Source: Apteryx mantelli (Eukaryota; Chordata; Aves; Apterygiformes; Apterygidae). Taken from it: a stretch of DNA of 64,000 nt. Below the pieces are notes generated by a model. It worked only from the letters and a program-made list of their open reading frames with translations, was not told the DNA's origin and did no database searches. The DNA is taken from assembly GCF_036417845.1 (NCBI RefSeq), contig NC_089994.1, forward strand, positions 18,060,001-18,124,000, read 5' to 3'. A program made the position numbers and the translations under genes. Below are positions 36,601-51,600 of this stretch, piece after piece (position 1 is the stretch's first letter; each line of letters opens with the position of its first letter).

Positions 36601-39600
36601 CAAGAACAGGGATCTCATTAAGCTCCAGCAGGAGCCAGCACACCGGCCCGGCCAAAACGCATGCATTTGTTATATTAGGGGCAGGGGAGCAGTCTCTTCA
36701 AGAAGGAATTTTCTGGCGCAGCCGCTGCTGATTCAGCCGTCTCTGCTTCAGTGTTTTGGAATCCCTGCACACGGGAGGGGCGACAGGAGCCGAAAGGTGA
36801 ACACGAGCCCGCGGCGGCACGGAAAGTTTTCACGCAGCAGGAACCCCAGCCTGGCTGCGGGAACAGGGCAGAGCCTCGCAAATGCCATCAGATTGGCAAT
36901 GGCTCGTGAGACTCCTCTTTCAACCAGTTAGAAAAACATGCACAGAGAGGAAAGACAGGGTTTGCAGCCTGAGGAATTCAGGTTGGTCTTTCATGTTTAT
37001 CCACCTCATTAGTTTCATTTCCCATCGTCCTTATATTAAGGAGCACAGAGCTGCTCTGAACAGAAGCAGGAGAAGAGTCTACTTTTGGATCAGTACTCTC
37101 ACAATCCCTTATAGTGCTGCTACCTGCTGACACAGGAAAGCAGTATCTCTACCGCAGCTCACTAAATACCAGTTATGGAGAAAGTTAAAATGCGGTCTGC
37201 TTATTTAGTTTACTCACAGAAACAACAGTCTCTTTCTCAGCAGAGCTAATTAACATACGTACCACATGGCTTGCACTGACACTGGCTTGAAGATGTGCAT
37301 TCTCCCTGCGGTGCTCACACTGAAGCCCCTAACAGGGAGAGAGAAAAAAAAACAGTGACAAACTGCTCCTCTGCATCAGGAGCTGCACTCTATAAATAGC
37401 TACTGCGAGGCAGCTATAGGGAATGTGGAAGCCAACTCTCACAGTCAAACAGAATCAGGGACGAGAATTTGTATCACCTGATTATTCAAATCCTCCCAAA
37501 TAAGAATGTCAAGTGACTGGCTTTCCCTGCTGTACACTGCAAGGAATTAAAATTCCACCTGTTGGGTGGAATTTAAGAAAACATTCCGTGGTTATTACAG
37601 GTTTCACTAGCAGTGTGAGGACAACAAGAGAAAAACAACCTCAGTGACTGAATAAAAAGACTGCAGTGATGAATCCAAAATTGGAACTTCATTTGCAAGG
37701 TGACAGAGAGTCTCTCCTAGAGCAGCCCCCAGTAGGAAAGGACATTCACATTTATCCTTTTAATGTGGTGCCTTACCCATCGCCATCGAGATGGATTTTA
37801 GTATCACTCCACAAACGAAGAACCATTCCTATAGTGCAGCTTTTACTGGAAGAGAAATTGTTATGCAGGATGTTAAATATAGGCCACAATATGGTCACAC
37901 CGATATCTTAAATTATGAACTCTTTTGTTTTTAAAATTTCAAGTCTTGCTCTAGTAACTCCTAGTAATATCTTAGGCCATTTAACACATTAACACACAAG
38001 GGAATCAGCAAGCTGAAGCCTAAAGATCTCCTCTAATATTAATATGCCCACTGCTCCACAGGACTGGAGAAACAACAGCACAGAAGCGGGAGTCACAAAA
38101 CCACCTCTTCTCTCCCCTCCATGCCAACAGCCTGCCAGCAGGTGCTGTGGTGCCTCCCCATCCGCTTTACTGCTCTCACCCTCATAAGCGCCGTGCAAGG
38201 AAGTTCCCTCAACAGGATACAAAGGCAGATCACAGTGATCTGGCTGCAGAGATTCAGCTCACTAAAGCCAGGCAGAAGGAAACCTTGGTAGGTGGCAGAG
38301 CAGCCGCCTGCCCTTCCCAAAAGAGGACCCAAAGGGCCTCTCAAGGGACTGTGTTCAGTTTTCACTTCCTCACTTTGGCTGGTAGAAAAAGACTAAAAGG
38401 ATTTTATGAGTTTACCTAATCCAAAAGAACACTTTCATTTCAGAGAAGCAATCTGGCAAGAAAACTATACTATAATGGGCACCAGTAACTTTCAACTAGT
38501 AAATAATTAAGCTGCCAAGGTATTAAACTTTTAAAGGAAATCAGTATGCATACAACAACAGCAAGTTAGCAAAGAACTCATTTTTTTAAAGCCTTCAGCC
38601 TCTTTCTACCTCAGATCAAAGGAGCAGACAGGCCAGTTTGAACACACATGTGGACAATGTGCACTTTAGAGCTTTGAAGAGAAAAAGTGTTTTTTATTAA
38701 ACACATATAAAAGGAATAAAACCCACAAAAGTGCCCAACTAGTCAAACTGTCAGCAGTCAGAACACTTACAGCTGAGCAGTGACACTTCAGCCCCAGCCC
38801 AGAGCCATGGAGTCCCTCAGTAAAGCCGCTAATGCCAACAGACTTCATTCTGCATGAAGCTTTTCCTTAATTAACAAAAACTTTGGCTTTCAGGGGAAAT
38901 AGTAATTGAAACAGCAGCCAACCTTAAAGTTAGAATGGATTTGTCATTTGGTAAGTAGCCAGCTCCCTAAGGAGAATTACTGTTATCTGGGGGGAGAGAG
39001 GAGAGAGGAAAGAGGGGCTGGGTTTGTTTTCTTTTTTTAGGAATCCACATCTACTTTGTTATTTCCAAAACAAAACAATGCAACATTCCAGATCTGCAGA
39101 GATATCTGGGGTTTTTGCTTTCATTCCCTACTTTGAATGGGGAACATTTCAAAATGCACATGTATTTGTGGAGCCGAAATTTGGTTTTCGCGTTGTTCTA
39201 CATTATCCTTTCCAGGAATCACAAAGTTATACAGGAAATTAGGGTCTCTCTTGTTAAAAAACAACATCTGACTGCATAGGAAGCCCAGCCTTGCCTTAGC
39301 CATACCTCTCCTTGCTGGAGAAATCCACTCCCAACAGAATGTTCTCTTCTGTGTCCTGTCGCCCGCTGCTGTACACAACCACCATGTACCGGACTCTGTC
39401 TGTCCATACACTTTCCAAACGGACAGCCTAGAACAGGGTAACCAAGCTCCGCAAACCAGCTTTTGGATGAACATTACTTCCATTACTGACTATTATTTTT
39501 TGAAGTGTAGTGGAGAATTTATTACAAAATTCAACCTGAAGTTTTTTCTAAGGAAGTTTAACTAGAAAGTTGGCAAATATATTGGTCATGCGCTGAACTG

Positions 39601-42600
39601 GAAATAGAAGCAAGCCCAGAGGATTCTTCCACTCTTACAAGCCTCCACTGAAACATGGCAGCAATGCTAGAGAGGATAGTTAGCAAGGACTTTTCCGCAG
39701 TGACTTTATACCCTCTGCAGATTTCTTTAAAAAAGGAAGCCCAACCCTATTTGGATGCAATTTCAGGACTGATTTAAGACAAACTAACCACAAAGTATCC
39801 CCTACCAGCAGCTCTTCTCCTGCATTACTGTTTGTGAGCTGACTGGAAAATTAAACTTACCAAAAAGAAAAAGTTTCAGCCAGATCAGCTTCCTGACCTG
39901 CTCATCACCTAGATGTGAGCACTGGCCCAAAAGGAGTGGGGGCAGGACCATGCAGTAGGGCTGGCAACTAGCACAGACTTCCTTAAGCTAACTGTGAACC
40001 CTGGATTTGTGAACTGTTTTCATGAACTTCTACAGGCCTATTTCAAATGCCTCCAACAGAAAGAAGGGCAGGACAACGCATCACGTCTTACCAGTTTGAT
40101 TCTGTCCTCACAGCGAAGGAGGTTGATCATCACCTGGAGGTGCTGGGGCAAATCACCTGCAGAGAAAGCAGAAAAATAATCAGAAGGGGTCTCCACTTGC
40201 TGCCCTAAGAATGGGCATAGTCTTGACTTTCAGCAGAACTGGACATTTCTTTAAGTCAGAAAATGCCATTTAAGGGAGGCCAATTAAGCTTTATTGTCCC
40301 AGAGAATCCTAACAGAAGGAAGTTTCTTGAATGAGTGAAATCTGGCTGTGTAAGAGAATGGGGCTATACAGTATTTGGCAGGTACTATAGATACTGTGAC
40401 CACCTGTGGCTGGCACAAGTGATGATACTCTTCCAGCTACAGCACCTTGCAAAAGGCAGAAAAATATGTGCACTGAAGTCAGGGGAGGAAAAGGCAGGAG
40501 GAACAATTCTGATTAAAAAAGAAAAATAAATTGCCAAAGGACAAAAGAAAAGTTTTGACTTATGAAAAATGTGCAGTATCGTGAGTTCAACCCCACTGGT
40601 CTAAGTGAGGGCATATCCGAACATGAGAAACTTCGGAGGAACAAGGGCTGCAGGAGTGGCCCGATTTAGGTGATGAATCCCTTCCATCTCAAACAAAGGG
40701 CCGTTCACGCAACAGGTCCCTTAGGACCTATAGTGGTGGATGCATTCCTGTTCAGTAAAAGCAAGCTAAAGGAACAAAGAATCTACAAGAAAACAAAACA
40801 AGTTCACATCTAATAACTTAGTAATGCACTCATAACTTTCCATATGAGATAAAATTCCTTCCATAGGATGTTTTCTGGGTATATGAAATTGCTGACAATC
40901 AAAGAAACCCAAAGCCAAGCTTGGCATTCAAACGCGCTCTTTGTGCTTGGAGTGTTTACTAAGCAGCAGACACACAGTACCACACTGTGCCTTTCCCACA
41001 TGCTCCTTCGCTCAAAATGCCCTGATGATCTTATTTCTTCTCTCCCAGTAATCATTTATTCCAAAACTGTCAACGACAGAAGGCATAAAAATACAGGACA
41101 AGTAAAATCCACTTCCTTTAACCCCCTATCTGCTTATCAATCCTAATGTGCTTTCACTGTACAATTCTCTACCATTTCTTCCCACCAGCTTGGCACACTG
41201 GGAAGAAAAAAACAACAAACAAACAAACAAACAAACAAGGTGCATTCTTTAACCATGATATATGCTTGCAGGCCAGATTTTGATGAGTTCACTGAAAAAG
41301 GGATTTCCTGAAACCAGGACAGGGAACATAAGGAGCTAAGAAGCATGTGCCTGTCCAGAGACCCAAGTCCTGTTGAAGTGTTCTTCATCTCAGTGGCAGC
41401 ATCAAAAAAAACAAAACAAAACGAAAAAAAACAGCAACACAGTTTAAAAAAACCAAATGCTGTCAGTTCTTCACACAACCTGGATTCATGATGTGGGACC
41501 TGGCCTGAAAGCTGTTGTGGATGCTACAAATTTACATGTAGAATCCCAAAAGGAGATGGGCAAGTTCACAGAACAGACCACTGGGGGTATCGGTGACATG
41601 GAAGACATTCCTGATACAAAGTCCTGAGCCTCAAATTGTTGGAGGCTGGGAAAGCACACCAGAGAAATATCATTACCATGCTGAACCAGGACCTCAGTTC
41701 CCCAAGAACAGGCGAGAAATCCAGTCCAGCTAATTTTCCTCCCCAAAGGCCAAAGGGGAAGGCAAAAATCAAACCGCTGAAGTAGAAACAAGATCCACTT
41801 CTTCATTTGAGACTGCAGAAAACATGGATGCATATTCAGTAGAGACTCTGGCTCAGTAGGTTTTCCTGGCTAAGGAATGCTGTGCTGAATGCCACAATGT
41901 CTGCAGAGAATAAATTTCTGCTCCAGTCACAATTCCAAGACAATGACAAAAGTTTAAACAAAGATCCAATAATCATAAGTTCCCATTGAAATCAAGTGGG
42001 CTGCAAACCTGGTTTTACTCTGCAGGTTATACAAGGGCCCACTGTGACAACTAGAGGAGTCATCCACCCACCCACGCGTGCCATTAGCCTGTCAGCGTGG
42101 ACAAGACGAGCAGGGAAGCAAGGAGGAATTTCAGGAGGTGATTGAATCCATTACCTGCATGTTTGTGAGGATGCTGAAGACTTCGCTGGCCCTGGGAACT
42201 GTTTCCTTGCTGCAGGAAAAGGGCTGCTCCTTTCACCATGAAAAAGCTCTCGCTCAGGCTGGAAAACAAACGGCACAGGAAGTCAACTGAAAGGAAATGG
42301 CAGCAAAACCTGCATTAAGGTCAGTATGCCCAGGAAAAGGAAAGGCTTTTCACGAAACATAGTAGGATTTTGCCATGAGAAGCCGTTCTCAAAGGCTGCC
42401 GCTGGCACCTGGCAAGGCATGCCTCCGGGGTTATTCACCACGAGTTGTGTCATCTTCCAGCAACGCTGTAACTTGGCTGTTACAGGAGGTATTTGCCTGA
42501 GTTGTCATGTGCTAGAAACGACTTTATCATTCGATTATCAAATTCTGCAACTTAAAAACAGCAGAGGGTAAGATATTTTACAGGCTTAGACCTGTAAAAT

Positions 42601-45600
42601 GACTTAAGATCAAGTTCCGAGTCAATCACTTCCTACTAATTTCAGTTCAAGATTTCTCTGGAATGCAAAAACAAGAACATGCAGCTATGACTTCTCTGGA
42701 GGTTTAAGGCGGAAGGGAGGGGAAGATGAAACCTGCACACCATAAAGAAAGAAAACTGCTCCGAAACTTCAGGGGGAAAAGCAACCAACACGATAGCAAA
42801 GAGCTGGCTTTGCTTCAGCTAGGTACAACTGTCCCGGGAAATTCTCCTGATAACAGGGCAGGTCCCAATATGTGCAAACACAAAACTGTGTTTCCACAAA
42901 ATCAAATGAAACAGGCCCAAGAACATAAATAAAGAGAAGACTGAACAAAATCAGTAGTTGCAGTAAGAACCAGGACAAATCTAATTACATAGTACCATAA
43001 TGTACTTGTGAGCATTTTAGAAATAGACTTGGACATAAGTGGTAAAGTTAGCATTTCCCACAAGACTGAAAATCAACATCTACTAAACTACCTTTTAGTT
43101 GCCACAGTAACTGCTTACACTGCATTTCTTACACCACTCAAAACATCAGGCAACGACCATCACAAGAGACATTCCTTGTTTCAAACCTAAATTTACTGCC
43201 ATCCTACACTTCCAAACATAGATCATCATTAATTACTGTCTGCAATTTACTAAATATAAATGCTCTGTTGTGAGACTGTGCTGCACAGAGTTATTCATGC
43301 TACAGAAAAGGATCCCACAGGAGTTACTACTCCCAGCACTTTGTCCTGCATTTTCTCTAGAGGCTTTGCCCCTTGGTAGAAGGCAGCAGCAAGGCTCCAG
43401 TCTAGCCCAGCATTTTTCTGAACAAAGGCATGAAGCCACAGCATTTGGCTTTTGCCTTCTGTGAGAACAGAGCCAAGGTCCTCCAAGCTATGAAGGTTTT
43501 CAGAGAAGGTTTCCTAATTTTTCAACTAAGTCTTCAAGGTGCAAAATCCCCAGAGAAGCTGAACCAGGTTTAAATTTGAGATTTCAGTTGATTTAAAAAA
43601 AAAGTGAACCAAAACTTTAGCATAGGTTCCAGGCTTTCCAAGTCATCTCTCAGATCAGTAAGACGCCTCCAGGACAGTTACACTCAGGGCTAATTAAAAC
43701 AAGCTTTTCTGCATTTACACTCCGACAGCTCTCTAACTCCCTGGCGAGCGGGTCGCTTCCCAGCACCAGCCCCGCAGCGCTGCCCCGCGATCCGCAACGC
43801 GAGCTCCGACCTGAGCACGCGCACTACCAGCAGGAACTTCTGCAAACGGGAATTTAGCTCATTCTGTCAGCCTCCCGGGAGGAACCTTGTTTTCCTCTCA
43901 CATCAGATCTTTCATGCTAACAGGAAAGTGTTTAAAAAGGCCAGAAGTTATACAAAAACAGTGACGGCAATACAATGTAAGGATACATCTATTCAGTTAG
44001 ATACCAGCTTCACACACACTCATCTAATTTCTTTTTCCAACAAGAGGAAAGGAATGGTTAGATAACGCACCAGCAAATAATTCCCAGTATCCCTGTCTCA
44101 AGAATTCTGGGAAAGCGATAAAGATATCCCAAAGGATATTCTTTTATCCCTAATCAAATACTGACTGAGATTTCTACAGAAGCAGCAAATGTGGAAGAGA
44201 CACGACTCTTTCCCCAAAGGCATCAGTAACTGATGCTCTGCTGGTTCATCTGGTCTGATGTTCTCCTCTGTTGTAGTTAGAAAATTCAGTCAAGGCATCA
44301 TTTACAATAAAAGAGACTATTCCCTGTTGTAGGAGAATGAGAAAGCTGCACTGCCGGAGCAGAAAGTGGTGGCAGGAGAAGGACAACCCACACAACAAAA
44401 TTTTTGTCAACACGTATTCATCTGCATGGAAATGAACCCGAAAACAAAGCCAAAGAACCTGGTGAGAGCAAGATGACTTTCTTCTTTCTTCCTCCAAACG
44501 CTTATTTCCTAAACCGCGCACTAACCTTACAAAACGCAGCTTTCCGTAAGTCAGGCTGCCCATATTTCCCCAGGACTATCTGCGCTCCCGACCTCCACAT
44601 AAGCCCCTGTGCAGCTGTTGCCAGCACAGTGCTGTACAGAGCAGTAACACATCAGCGAGCCCCAGCGAGAGCTCGTGTTTTAGCCGATATCGGAACGGCA
44701 GCGATACCCGACACTATCCCTTATCCACATTCTAGGAACATTCCTCAGCCCCAGCCATCTCATGCAACCGTTCCAGAACACAGCTAACAAAACAAGAGTG
44801 AGAAAAAGGCAAGGCACGATATCGCAACTCAGTTCTTAAAAACATTTGTAAATCACACAGTTCCAGTAAACAACCAGCCTCCTTTTTTTAAAAAAAAAAA
44901 TCTCCTAAGAACAAAAAAAAATCCAATTGCTCAAGAACATCCCCAACTTCCAAGCCTCAGAAGCAGCGATAAATATTCTAGTAAGCAGCATTCGTTAGCA
45001 GCATAAAAACGAGTGGCTTATACATACTAATTTGGACTGGTTTTCTTTGAACAGCAGAAGCATTGTGCTGGCCCAAGAGTCAGACAGAAGTCAGTAAATT
45101 TGAAAAGATTCATAACTAACTGTAAAACTCACATCCTTTTGCTTCTAAACCCATAAAAAAAAGAAAAGAAGGAAAAGAAAGGGTTGACCGTATATTCTGC
45201 GAGGAGCAGAGAAATCGCGTCTGTTGATGCTACCCAGGAACTGGATGACTTTTACAGAACACACTGTCTTCCGCTGATATCCTGGCTTGAAAAAGCACTT
45301 GTCCTAACATATCCTGATGAAAGAGGGCCATTCAAAAGGGGAAAAAAACAGCTGAAGCTCGTCTAATCGCTTCCCTCCCACAGCCTCTTGCTGTTTGTTT
45401 GTTTCCTCTCGCTCGCTCCGAGGGCGACGCAGCAGAGCGCCCGAGCAAAACGCTCCTCTCGGCGGACTCCGCGCTCACCTGCGCAGGACTAGATAAAAGC
45501 ATCACACTGACTAACGCCTGTTTGTTTTTTTACAATTACAACACTGCATGTCACCACTGTAATATATCCATAACCAAAGCATTAGCTGTCAAATTAAAAT

Positions 45601-48600
45601 CCTTCTTCGCTTACAGTACGGCTACCCGGTTTTGATTCGTGCTTTCTCAAGTGACTCACGAGTTACTGAACTACTGCTAAACAAGAAAGTCTTTCAGGTG
45701 CTTGGTATTTATTTGTTAGCGGCTGGTTATAATCAAACTCACTGATGACTGTTTCTTACAGACCCTTGCCCGCCTCCTCCGCCAGGCGGGAACCATAACG
45801 ACATGCTCGCGTTTCACAAGCGCCACTAGACCAACCAAAGGAAGAAGCAGCTTTCTGTTCAGTTTTCATCCTGCCCGACTGGCAAGCGCAACAAAAACCA
45901 CTGATTCCCTGGATGCCCTTCCAGGAATCCTGACCAGCACCATACCTTTCAAGGGCCACTTTAAGCGCTGGAATAAACGCGGAGCCCAGGCATTTGCAAT
46001 GGCCCCGGGACACCGGTGCGCTCTAGTGCTCTGGGGTGGTCGCAGAGCGGTTCCCCCCTTCCACTCCACCTCTCACCTTACCAAACCATTTCAAGGAGAC
46101 CAAAGCATTGACCTCCAAGGGAGGTAAAAACCTACATTCACAAACAGCTGGGAAATGCAGAGATGGCCGGGGTGAGACCAGGCACGGCTCTGTGCTGGCA
46201 GGAGGCTGTCCAGAAAGCAGGGACCCTTCTGCACCCAGCGCTGTGGCACCCTGAGGCTGGGACAGGGAGGCTGTCGAACGGTCACAGTGTCGCCAAGAGC
46301 AGGCTCCAGTGTCTCCCACCTTCGCTGTCCTGTGCTCTATCCGCTGGCTCTGCGCTGCTCGACTTTGAAGGGAAATATTTCTTCCCCTTTGAGAAAGCTC
46401 CAGAGGAACGTGGCTGCAACACACATCAATTACATTTCAAGTTGTTTAAGCACACAATAGGCAATGCCTTTTAATCATTTCAAAATGCCGCTCCCTGGGT
46501 CCACAAATGCAAAAAAGCAGTCTGTTAAAAATACTGGGTTTTGGAACAAGAGACAGAACTGCTCGTGTTACTGGACGGACAGAGCTGGAAGCCAGTTGCA
46601 GAACAATTTTCCCTAACCAGCTTATTTTGCCATTGCGGCTTAGGCTGTGCTCTGTCCCAGGAATAAAACTTGCCTGCCTAGGGTATGCGAGTTCCCCCAT
46701 TTTAATGGGAAATCTCACACAACACGTAACAATGATCATGCATTGCAGGATACCAGAAAATACTCTTTTAATACATTTTATAGCCCTCAACCTCATTTCA
46801 CCTCAGAATAAGCGTCCATCCTCAGAAGCCTGTGCAGAGAACACCACTTTCACTAGGAAGACACAGCCAAGACTAGGGTGGATTCAGCAGTCTCTTACTA
46901 GTCTAAGAATTTAAAAATCTTATCTACTAACTAAAACAGGAAGAAGAGGGCAGAATAGAGAATCACTAGTCTCTGATTGTCCAGGTATCCCTGCTTCTCC
47001 CAGAATTGCCAAAGGCTCATTTAATGCATATAATGCTCAAGGAGCCTGTTTTTACACCCATAACCTGCAAAGAACTGGGCAACATCTCCTGAGCCATAAT
47101 CAACTCATTATCTTTGTATTTGCTGTTGACCACTAAGAGAAGTCCATTTAATATAGCCAGTGTTCAGATCTGCTCACTTGCAGCTCTGTTCTTAAAAATT
47201 ACGCAAGTTACTACTGTGTTCTTTAAACCACCTCACTTAGTGAACAAAAGCAGACTTCCACCCTGCCCAGTCTTGCTTTGCCATTTTATTTGAGGACAAG
47301 GATAGTCCCATACTCCAACCAAAGGCAAGTTTGAGGGCAGAAAGCTAAGAAACTACAGTGGTGAATTCACAAATACCCTTGCTCCTTGCACACCCAGGCA
47401 GAAGCTGTCCTCAGGAGCTGGTTGTTTGCATCCAGCATCACGAGAGGACCAAGCTACATACCTGATGGCTCTCAAAGCTTGCTTCAGCTGAGGTCTGGAG
47501 CTCACACTTATCTGCCTCTTACAATTAAGTTAAATCATCTTCTCTCAGAGACTATATTCCAGATGCCTTTTCAAGCTATCTGAAACCTAATGCTTTCTCT
47601 GCTTCTGTTTAACCTTTCATCTTGAGCAACCCCTACTTTGCTGACCTGTCATGTGCTTGCACAGCTTGGGTGCAGAGCCGTGTTCCAGAAAATCTCCGCA
47701 ATAAAGCCTTGCCTAGGCACAGAGCCATGCCTTGCTCTTCTGGCACTAAATCTTTGTCAAATTAAGTTTCTTAATTTCCCCCTCATTAATGGAGCAAAAT
47801 ATACGTGTGGTGAAGGGACAGAGAAGGTCATCTATCCATTAGAGCTGTGCTGGAGCTCTCCGGAGACACAGGCTGCCTCCGGACTCCTCTGACAGCAGAC
47901 TCCCCAAACGATGGCATTAGGACAGGAAAGTCCCCTCACCCCCGCAAAATCACTTCCAGCATCCATCAATGCAATGGTTAGTCACGCCGATCCTGCGTTT
48001 CCTACTTATTACACGCAATCCATTCCTTGTGCCCCGAGAAGCTGCACTGCTGCAACCAGCTCTATATTTTAAGACAAAAAGAACCCAAAACAAAAACAAA
48101 TTCACTTCTCTCAAATTTGGTCCCAAGATTACAATGGCATGAACATCCCAGTGCATATCAGTTCCTTGTTTTCATGGCATCTTCTGCTCAAAGTTTTTCC
48201 AAACTGATAAGGTCAGGAAAAAACAAGTATTCCAAGCGCCACAAAATTAAAACACTTCCTTTTCCACAACCCCTTTGATAAGGGGGATGAAAACAGATTT
48301 TTTTTTTTTTTTTTAACCCTCCCCCCCTCCATTTTCTGCTCAGTCTGGAAAAAGCCTGGAAGAGAGTCACTCTGCTGCGGCTCCCCAGCCCCAGTCCCAG
48401 GACGCGGGTTACAGCCCGGGCCCCTTTGATGCTCCCGCAGCCAGGCCAGACCCACGACATGCCAGAGAGCGACTTTTAAGACAAGCCACCAATGCAGCGA
48501 GCCAGAGGGCAGTCACACAGCCCTACTGAAATAGCAACGTAAACTAAAAACTGGAAACTAACACATCAAATAAAAAGGAAGATTTGGGGAGAGAAATAGC

Positions 48601-51600
48601 AGGAAGACCCAGCAGCTGCCTGCTTCTCAAGCCAAGAGGACAATTACAGTACACTGGCTGCTTGCTTTGGCCTGATACGAGGCACATCAGATAACGCTTC
48701 CTGACCAAGAAAGGGGCCTTCAGAAGGGGTCTGAGCAACACGAAACAGCGCCAGGGAAAATTTAACTTCAAAGCTACTCGCTCACGTGCTACTGAAAACC
48801 TGAGAAACAGAAATGGGACCCTTTTAAAGCAGCAGCAGCAGGTCATTTCTCCTGCTTTTAAAAAAAGGACTTAATGCGTTCCCCAGTCGCCTTTGCAAAG
48901 TGTTACACGCGAGTCATGCAGAGAACCTAGCGCCACAGCAAAATAAAATGAAACAGAAAGGAATCACCCTTTCGCGCACAGCTGATAGCAGGGCCGTGAG
49001 CACCCTGCTTCCCGCAGCACGGACGGGGCTGCCGCGCAGGGGGTGCAGCTGAATACCTCGGGGCACCGAGCGGCGCCGGGGAACAGCCAGTCTCAACGTG
49101 TGCAAAGGCTTTAAAATGAAGTGCTATTACAGATAGGCAGAGGCTTTGAGACACGTCGATCAACCGGCCAGTGATGCTACCTGTAAGTGCCCAACACACC
49201 TGCTAAAGCTGGTGAGAGCTGCTGGCATTGCTAGGACTGCAGGACTCTACCTCCGCCAAAAATCTCTCTGATGTGCCTCAAGTTGAGGCAGCTGCATGCA
49301 GGGAACTTTTGGAAATGTTTATTTTCTGAAATACCATTTTATTACAGAAATGGGAGGCAGGAAAGCTCTTTCCATACTCAGGGCCATGTTAGGGTGTGGC
49401 TTCGATGGGCTATGAAAAGTCATCGTACCCAGACTTCCTGAGCTGAAGAAAAGCCACTCCAAGAAGAAACCTAAAACGTAAGCTGCAAACCACAGCAAGA
49501 TTCAAAGCTCCTTCAGACACACGGAAAATGTCTCCTGTTTCTAAAAGGCAGCAGATCCTCCAGCAGCCAGGGCACCACCACGCAACAGCAAAAGGTTCTC
49601 CGCAAGGGGGCCCAGGGCAACAACCGCAGCCCCCCGCAGCCAGCGTTAGGGCTCTCCTAACGCATCCCTCGGGGGCAAATATCTCCTGATCTGTGTCAAA
49701 GGAGAGCGCGACGGTTAAGGCAGGCGGGCAAACCCAGCAGGCTTCGCTCTCATGTTCTAGCGCTGCAGCAACAAAAGGAGAGTCTAAGCGCGCATTGTTC
49801 GGCTGGAAGGCGTGGGCCACATTCACGGCGCAAGAATGCCGAGGAGGGTTTGAGACACTGCAGGCCATTCACAGCGCCAGATACAAACCCTCCTCAAGCA
49901 CAAAGAGGAAAAAGAAAAATGAAATCAATCATGAAGCCCACAAAAGCTAATTTCCTAACGTAAATAGACTGCTAATGATGTGCCTGCAGTCACTCCCGCA
50001 TACCTCGTGAGCGCTGCATCACGCTCAGACAGCTCCGAGCGGGCCCGAGACGCGGGGTGGGAGCACGCGGGGCTCGGGTCGCTCGACGGTAACGCTCTCC
50101 CGCGGGAGGCCGGGTTTCACGAAAGGCAACACGTATTCTCTTGCACTCTGTCACTGAGATACGGACCACAGGAAAGGTCGGTTGCATTTTAGCGCTGGAG
50201 TTATTTCAGAACTAAATCCCACTTCCAAAAATGACACGTGCTCGGGAGCTTGCACCTGTGCTGGCCCTTGCCGAGCCACCGGCTCTCAGGTCGCACGAGG
50301 CACCTTGGCCTGCGTGTTTAAGGCAGCTGGCAGGACGCCTGCCATCTGCAGAGCACCGGGGGGCTCCAGGAATGCTCTCCGCTGGGATCAGCTTTCCAAG
50401 ACCTCCACAGCCTCACGCTTGCCCCATGCACCTCGAGAGCGGCACAGCGCCCACGGCCACGGTGCTGTTCAGGCAGAAACGAGGATGCTCTGCCTGGCGG
50501 ACAGCGGCTCACAGCCCTTCTCGTTCCTCCTCTCTCGCACAGCAGGAGGAAAATCATCACTCGAGGGCAGCAGCAAGGAGTCACCAGCCTGCTGGCTGCA
50601 CAGGGCACCAGGGTGAAGCCAGCAGCCTTGGGGGACTGGCGAAAAGGCTATTGACAACGCAGCCAGCCACAGCAGCGAGCCTCGGCTCCGGCTCTGCCTC
50701 TGCCCCTCTTCCTCCCGGAGGAGCAAACGGCTGGGGCACACGGCTCCGCCGCCGGCAAGGAGCAACCCGGGCTGCGCCTGCAGGCAGTGCAGAGGCAGCC
50801 GGGATAAATTGCTGGAGCTGCGTCCAAGAGAAAGGGCAGGAAGAGGGAAGAGAACAAATTAGCAGGATCACTCCCCGTTCCAGCAGAGACTTGCACAAAA
50901 TAAGTTAGCAGAACAGCTCCCAAATGGCCAGGAAAGAGAAAATTCTAGGAATCCCTAGTACTTTGGTGGTGAAAAGCCAAATAAAATAAGAGATTGTTTC
51001 ACAAGGAAAAAAAAATCCTATTTGCTCATCCCATTAATCACAGAGTTCAAAAAGGCACGAGGCTGGTCATAGCATCGACCAACTATGCAAGGTACTTGGA
51101 ACTAACGTTTTAAATTGCAGTGAGCATTTCTGAGATTCCCACTGAAAAATGATGTCAGTTTTGTGATAGGCACCGTCTCATGAGTCCAGGGTCAGATCCT
51201 CTAAGGACCGCAGCCTGCATTATTGCCCATTAAACCACTATAAAGAAACCCTTCTTTCACTTTTAAGAAAGGAGCATTACTCTAAAGACAATATCAACAT
51301 CTGTGTCCACAGCCACGTGTCCGGGGCTGCGTCAGGGCTCTCAGCAGGCTGCGGGCAGCAAACAGATCCGGACCCCGACTACCAGCCCACTGCTTCGACC
51401 ACATATCGACCACCCTGTGGCAAGGGAGCCGAGTAATTCTCATACAGCTACACAGCGTCTCACATTTCGTGAGATGCTAGGGAAGACGGCGGCTGGAGCA
51501 GGGACGGGCCCGAGGAGCACAGAGATCCCCGCTCCGGCAACGGTGCGGTTTTCCGGGCCGGTGCACGCTCTGCTATGCAGCGTCCGGGTGGTCTGCGGGA

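Noticed and set aside
44404..44787. 127-codon plus-strand frame
   Set aside because: No family similarity and no exon boundaries; lies inside the SSH1 intron 2.
50182..50923. Overlapping frames up to 225 codons in SSH1 intron 2
   Set aside because: Open on both strands over a GC-rich patch, with no domain or splicing support.
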